Assembly: GCA_025774245.1 (NCBI GenBank)
Contig: JALGWI010000002.1
Coordinates: 98,648-162,647 of the forward strand
Origin: a bacterium
GTDB taxonomy: Bacteria; Joyebacterota; Joyebacteria; Joyebacterales; Joyebacteraceae
DNA length: 64,000 bases
Direction of reading: 5' to 3'
The translations under genes and the position numbers were made by a program. Of this stretch, positions 60,742 through 64,000 are shown piece after piece (position 1 is the first letter of the stretch; every line of letters begins with the position of its first letter). The notes under the pieces are model-generated. The model ran no database searches. It was not told where the DNA came from and was given only the letters and a program-made list of their open reading frames with translations.

Positions 60742-60973
60742 ATTCCCTCCATGGCTTACCGACACCATTATACCACCACAATGGCCAAAGGTCAAGAAGC
60801 CCGCCGGCGAGCAGCGGGACTCCGCATCATCCTATCCTCTATAGACGCAGCCCCCGGACGGGGATTCACCCCACCGCGGGAGCCGTTCGTGCCCGCAGAC
60901 TGCGCCATGAAGCACCTGGGGGCGCGGTCCTGGGAGTCCTGCAGCGGCCTTCGCCGGTTCGGTCCGGTCCGGG

Positions 60974-61648
60974 TCAGAGGCTGGCGAGCTCGACGCCGAC
61001 CCCGATCACCGACTCCTCGCTCCGGTCCTCCCCGATGAGCCGGACGATGCGCCCGAGGACCTCCCGGATCGCCTCCTCGTCCGACACCAGATCCATTCTC
61101 TCCGTCTCGATCGTGAGGACGCGCGTCGCCCGTGAGGCGCGGCTGCACCAGTCCTCGTACTCGCAGTTCAGAGCGTCGAGGTACGCCGCCGAGATGTCCC
61201 GCTCGCAGTCTCTGCCCCGGCACCTGATGCGGTCGACCAGCGTGTCGACCGAGGCGCGAAGGTAGACGACGAGATCCGGCGTTCGAAGGAAGCTCGTCAT
61301 CGCATCGAACAGGGCGACGTAGTTCTCGTAGTCGCGGTCCGACATGAAACCCTGCGTGTGAAGCGTCGCCGCGAAGATCTCTTTGTCTTCGTAGATCGTG
61401 CGGTCCTGAATGCAGGGCTCGTCCAGGCTCACCATCTGTCGGTGTATCTCGAATCGCTTCGAGAGGAAGAAGACCTGGAGATGGAACGACCACCTCTCCA
61501 TGTCTTCGTAGAAGTCGTCGAGGTAGGGATTGTCGATCACGGGCTCGTAGTACGCTCTCCATCCGAGGTGGTTGGCGAGAAGCGTCGTCAGATTCGTCTT
61601 GCCGACGCCGATATTTCCGGCCACGGCCACAAACTGTCCGGGTCGCAT
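60974..61648 (-). CDS. Deoxynucleoside kinase (dAdo/dGuo kinase type)
   Basis: VAVAGNIGVGKTNLTTLLANHLG, EPVIDNPYLDDFYEDMERWSFHLQVFFLSKRF, DRTIYEDKEIFA, VYLRASVDTLVDRI. Confidence 0.93.
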   Translation of the reverse strand: MRPGQFVAVAGNIGVGKTNLTTLLANHLGWRAYYEPVIDNPYLDDFYEDMERWSFHLQVFFLSKRFEIHRQMVSLDEPCIQDRTIYEDKEIFAATLHTQGFMSDRDYENYVALFDAMTSFLRTPDLVVYLRASVDTLVDRIRCRGRDCERDISAAYLDALNCEYEDWCSRASRATRVLTIETERMDLVSDEEAIREVLGRIVRLIGEDRSEESVIGVGVELASL

Positions 61649-61819
61649 TGAAACGCTCCGCTATCTGAGGAGGTGATTGCCGGCGGAAACGAGCCAGCTC
61701 GAGGCGGCCCGAATGTACTCCCGGGCCCGGAGGGGTGTCAACGGAATTCGAAAGCGAAGCGCAAGTCGCATCGACGCACGGCGTGCGAGTGGCGGACGGC
61801 GATCTCAGTGCGCGCGCCG

Positions 61820-62212
61820 TCACGGCAGGACGCGGACGCCGGTCCCGACGTCCACCCGTTCGGCCAGCCTCCGAAGGTCGCCGTTTCGGAGACGGATGCA
61901 CCCTCGCGTCGAGTGCGACCCGATCAGGTCGGGTTCGTTCGTGCCGTGAATGCCGATCCCCTCCCACGGCGGACAGCAGAGGCGAAGGAAGAACGGGCCG
62001 TACGCTCTCACGCCCTCGTGCTCCCACTCGCTCGAGTCCTCGATCGATTCGATCTCGAACTCGCCCTCGGGGGTTCGGCAGTCGCCCTCGGCGAGCTTGT
62101 CGCCGCCGTCGGGGTTCGAACCGATCGCGACGGAGAACAGCTCCACGCCGTCCTCCGTCGCAAGTTCCAGCTCGAAGCGCGATTTCCAGATCGTCACGCG
62201 CGGCAGATTCAT
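61820..62212 (-). CDS. L,D-transpeptidase (YkuD) domain protein
   Basis: DCRTPEGEFEIESIED, GIGIHGTNEPDLIGSHSTRGCIRLRNGDL (HxGT...S-GCIRL catalytic motif). Confidence 0.88.
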   Translation of the reverse strand: MNLPRVTIWKSRFELELATEDGVELFSVAIGSNPDGGDKLAEGDCRTPEGEFEIESIEDSSEWEHEGVRAYGPFFLRLCCPPWEGIGIHGTNEPDLIGSHSTRGCIRLRNGDLRRLAERVDVGTGVRVLP

Positions 62213-62376
62213 CGATCGTCGACCTCGGTCGTGGCGCCTGCGTCATCGGCCCGCTCCGCGGGCCGGCAGCCCGTGCGCAGTCACGTCGACACACCGAGCC
62301 TGGGCAGCACCACCAGCTGCAGCAGAAGCCACACGCCGATGAAAACGATGGGCAGGGCCAGTTCTCCCCAGTTCAT
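62209..62376 (-). CDS. Candidate membrane-anchored mini-selenoprotein (55 aa, Sec at TGA 62283-62281)
   Basis: MNWGELALPIVFIGVWLLLQLVVLPRLGVST[TGA]LRTGCRPAERADDAGATTEVDDR*. GGAGG Shine-Dalgarno before ATG; terminal stop overlaps the YkuD ATG (ATGA); strong hairpin just after the in-frame TGA. Confidence 0.8.
62238..62280 (-). promoter_or_regulatory. Candidate bacterial SECIS element for the mini-selenoprotein
   Basis: Directly after UGA: CUGCG...GGCCCGC-GGA-GCGGGCC...CGCAG. Outer 5-bp stem, inner perfect 7-bp stem (or 6 bp with CGGAG loop), apical loop starting 23-24 nt after the UGA and containing GG. Confidence 0.8.
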
Positions 62377-62413
62377 CACTCGCCTCCCGCCGGCCTTCCT
62401 GCCGGTCTCCACG

Positions 62414-63097
62414 CTAGGCGCCCTCGCCCCCGACTCCGAGAAGCTCAACGACCTCGCTCCTGAGGCCGTCGATCATCGAGGGGTGGAATCCCACGTGCTT
62501 CGAGACGATCCGACCGTCCCGTCCAATAATGAACGTGGTGGGGATGCTCAGCACCTTGAACTGCGACTGCACGCTCTGGTTCCCCACGAGCACCGGGTAG
62601 CTCATCCGGTTGGTTTCGGCGAAGGGTCTCAACACGCGCGCGCCGCCCTTGTCGAGCCCGACGCCGACGACGACGAGCCCCTGGTCCCGGTACTCCTCAT
62701 AGAGGGACACGAGAAAGGGAATCTCCGCCCGGCACGGTCCGCACCAGGTCGCCCACATGTCGAGCATGACGACCTTCCCCTCGAACTCCGCGAGGGTGAC
62801 GTCGTTGCCGTCGAGATCCGGAAGGGTGAACGGCGGCGGGTACAGCCCGACCTCGACACCGATCCGGCGATCCGCGGCCGCCGATGTGGCGGCGCCCGGA
62901 TCCGTCTCTGCCTCGCTCGCGCCCTCGTCCGACGGCTGCGTCTCTTCGATCGCAGTCCCAGACGGCGGCGGCGCCTGCTCCTCTGCGTGACGCTCCTCGG
63001 GAACGGTCTCACCCGTTCCACCCCCGCAACCGGCCGCACCGACAACGAGGGCCGCTGCGAGAAGGAGGCACGGCACCAGCTTCGATCTTCCGATCAT
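62414..63097 (-). CDS. TlpA-like thioredoxin lipoprotein
   Basis: Lipobox-like VVGAAGCGGG; VVMLDMWATWCGPCRAEIPFLVSLYEEYRDQGLVVVGVGLD; SIPTTFIIGRDGRIVSKHVGF. Confidence 0.92.
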   Translation of the reverse strand: MIGRSKLVPCLLLAAALVVGAAGCGGGTGETVPEERHAEEQAPPPSGTAIEETQPSDEGASEAETDPGAATSAAADRRIGVEVGLYPPPFTLPDLDGNDVTLAEFEGKVVMLDMWATWCGPCRAEIPFLVSLYEEYRDQGLVVVGVGLDKGGARVLRPFAETNRMSYPVLVGNQSVQSQFKVLSIPTTFIIGRDGRIVSKHVGFHPSMIDGLRSEVVELLGVGGEGA

Positions 63098-63126
63098 CTC
63101 GGTTTCCTCCGTTCAGGCAACGGCGT

Positions 63127-63456
63127 CTAGAGCAGCGCCGTGATCTTGTCCTGGATGTGCTGCTTCTGCGCAGCGCCGATCAGCGAGTCGACCTGCGAGC
63201 CGCCCTTGAAGAACACCATCGTCGGGATGCTCCGGATGCTGAAGCGCTCGGACAGACCGGGGTTCTCATCGACGTTGACCTTCGCCACCTTGACCTTGCC
63301 TTCGTTCTCCGCCGCGACCTCCTCGAGGACGGGCCCGACGATCAGGCACGGCCCGCACCACGGCGCCCAGAAATCCACGAGCACGAGCGTGTCGGATCCG
63401 AGGACCTCAGTGTCGAACGTCTGGTCGGTAACCGCCACGGTGTTCGTCGTCTCCAT
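63127..63456 (-). CDS. trxA: Thioredoxin
   Basis: [62 protein letters not shown]. Confidence 0.95.
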   Translation of the reverse strand: METTNTVAVTDQTFDTEVLGSDTLVLVDFWAPWCGPCLIVGPVLEEVAAENEGKVKVAKVNVDENPGLSERFSIRSIPTMVFFKGGSQVDSLIGAAQKQHIQDKITALL

Positions 63457-63617
63457 TCCTGCTGCTCCTTTCGGTTCTCTCGGGAACGGTCTCGCCTGCG
63501 GCGCCCGCCCCCGTCGGGTCGTCTTCGACCCTGGTTCGTCCTTCCCGTTCGTCGCCTTCGCCTTTGTCTCTCTCCCTGCGAACTCCCCACAGTGCGCCGG
63601 GCGGCTCGCCGGGGTCA

Positions 63618-63992
63618 CTAGGGTGTTTCGTCATCCTCAGGGCGGCCGTCCCCCGCTTCCTCGAGCAGGATGTCGAGGATCCGGGGCGCCGTCCCGTGCC
63701 TGATCCGGTAGCAGACCAGGTGCCCCTTCCTCTCCGACTCGATGAGGCCGGCGTACTTCAGCCGGGCCAGGTGCTGCGAGACCGACGGCTGCGAGAGCCC
63801 GAGGACCTCTTCCAACCCCTTCACGCACACCTCCCCGCCCGCCAGGATTTGGATGATCTTGAGCCGGGCGGGATGCGAGAGCGCCCGCAGAATCGCGGCT
63901 CCCCGCTCCAGCGGGGCGTCAGGTGCCGAGCCGGCAGCCTTTCCGGCCTCCCGGCTCTGGTTCCAGCGCTCCTGTGAGGACGGATGTTCCAT
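63618..63992 (-). CDS. ArsR-family winged-helix transcriptional regulator
   Basis: [62 protein letters not shown]. Confidence 0.92.
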   Translation of the reverse strand: MEHPSSQERWNQSREAGKAAGSAPDAPLERGAAILRALSHPARLKIIQILAGGEVCVKGLEEVLGLSQPSVSQHLARLKYAGLIESERKGHLVCYRIRHGTAPRILDILLEEAGDGRPEDDETP

Positions 63993-64000
63993 GCTCTCCA

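Noticed and set aside
60792-62294. 500-aa minus ORF spanning dNK and YkuD genes
   Set aside because: Out of frame with the recognised deoxynucleoside kinase, YkuD and mini-selenoprotein; arginine-rich artefact.
60151-63456. The other thioredoxins as additional Sec proteins
   Set aside because: Their active sites read WCKPC, WCGPC and WCGPC with ordinary Cys codons in uninterrupted ORFs.

Overview
This is a 64-kb, very GC-rich, gene-dense bacterial chromosomal window. The Gram-negative envelope genes (LptD, Wza/Wzz-like proteins, outer-membrane barrel) and several secreted proteins with C-terminal 'NxFPNPFNP...GIYFxRL' sorting-type domains suggest an FCB-group or related candidate phylum. Most of the window is housekeeping genes on the minus strand: pyrR, two ECF-type ATPases, dusB, ctp protease, tmk, ino1 plus a CDP-alcohol phosphatidyltransferase, rsmI, recJ, SPFH/NfeD, a GCS2-family ligase, HU, lptD, ROK kinase, an ABC ATPase, folC, accD, PNP, rimI-tsaB-tsaE, a PorX-like/PorY-like pair and serS. 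An exopolysaccharide/O-antigen locus lies at about 33-45 kb. The most interesting signal is at 51-64 kb, where two coding regions are interrupted by an in-frame UGA that I read as selenocysteine. (1) A secreted protein with an N-terminal thioredoxin-like domain (57466..55460, minus) has a TW-U-GTCPYA motif. The ORF caller truncated it at the UGA. The adjacent Cys-containing paralog has FCPNCP at the aligned position. (2) A 55-aa membrane-anchored mini-protein (62376..62209, minus) reads MNWGELALPIVFIGVWLLLQLVVLPRLGVST-U-LRTGCRP... Its second half ends in an ATGA overlap with the next gene, and a very strong hairpin lies immediately downstream of the UGA. Both UGAs are followed by nested hairpins whose apical loop position and G content fit the bacterial SECIS consensus as I remember it. 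No selA/B/C/D genes are in the window, so confirmation needs the rest of the genome.
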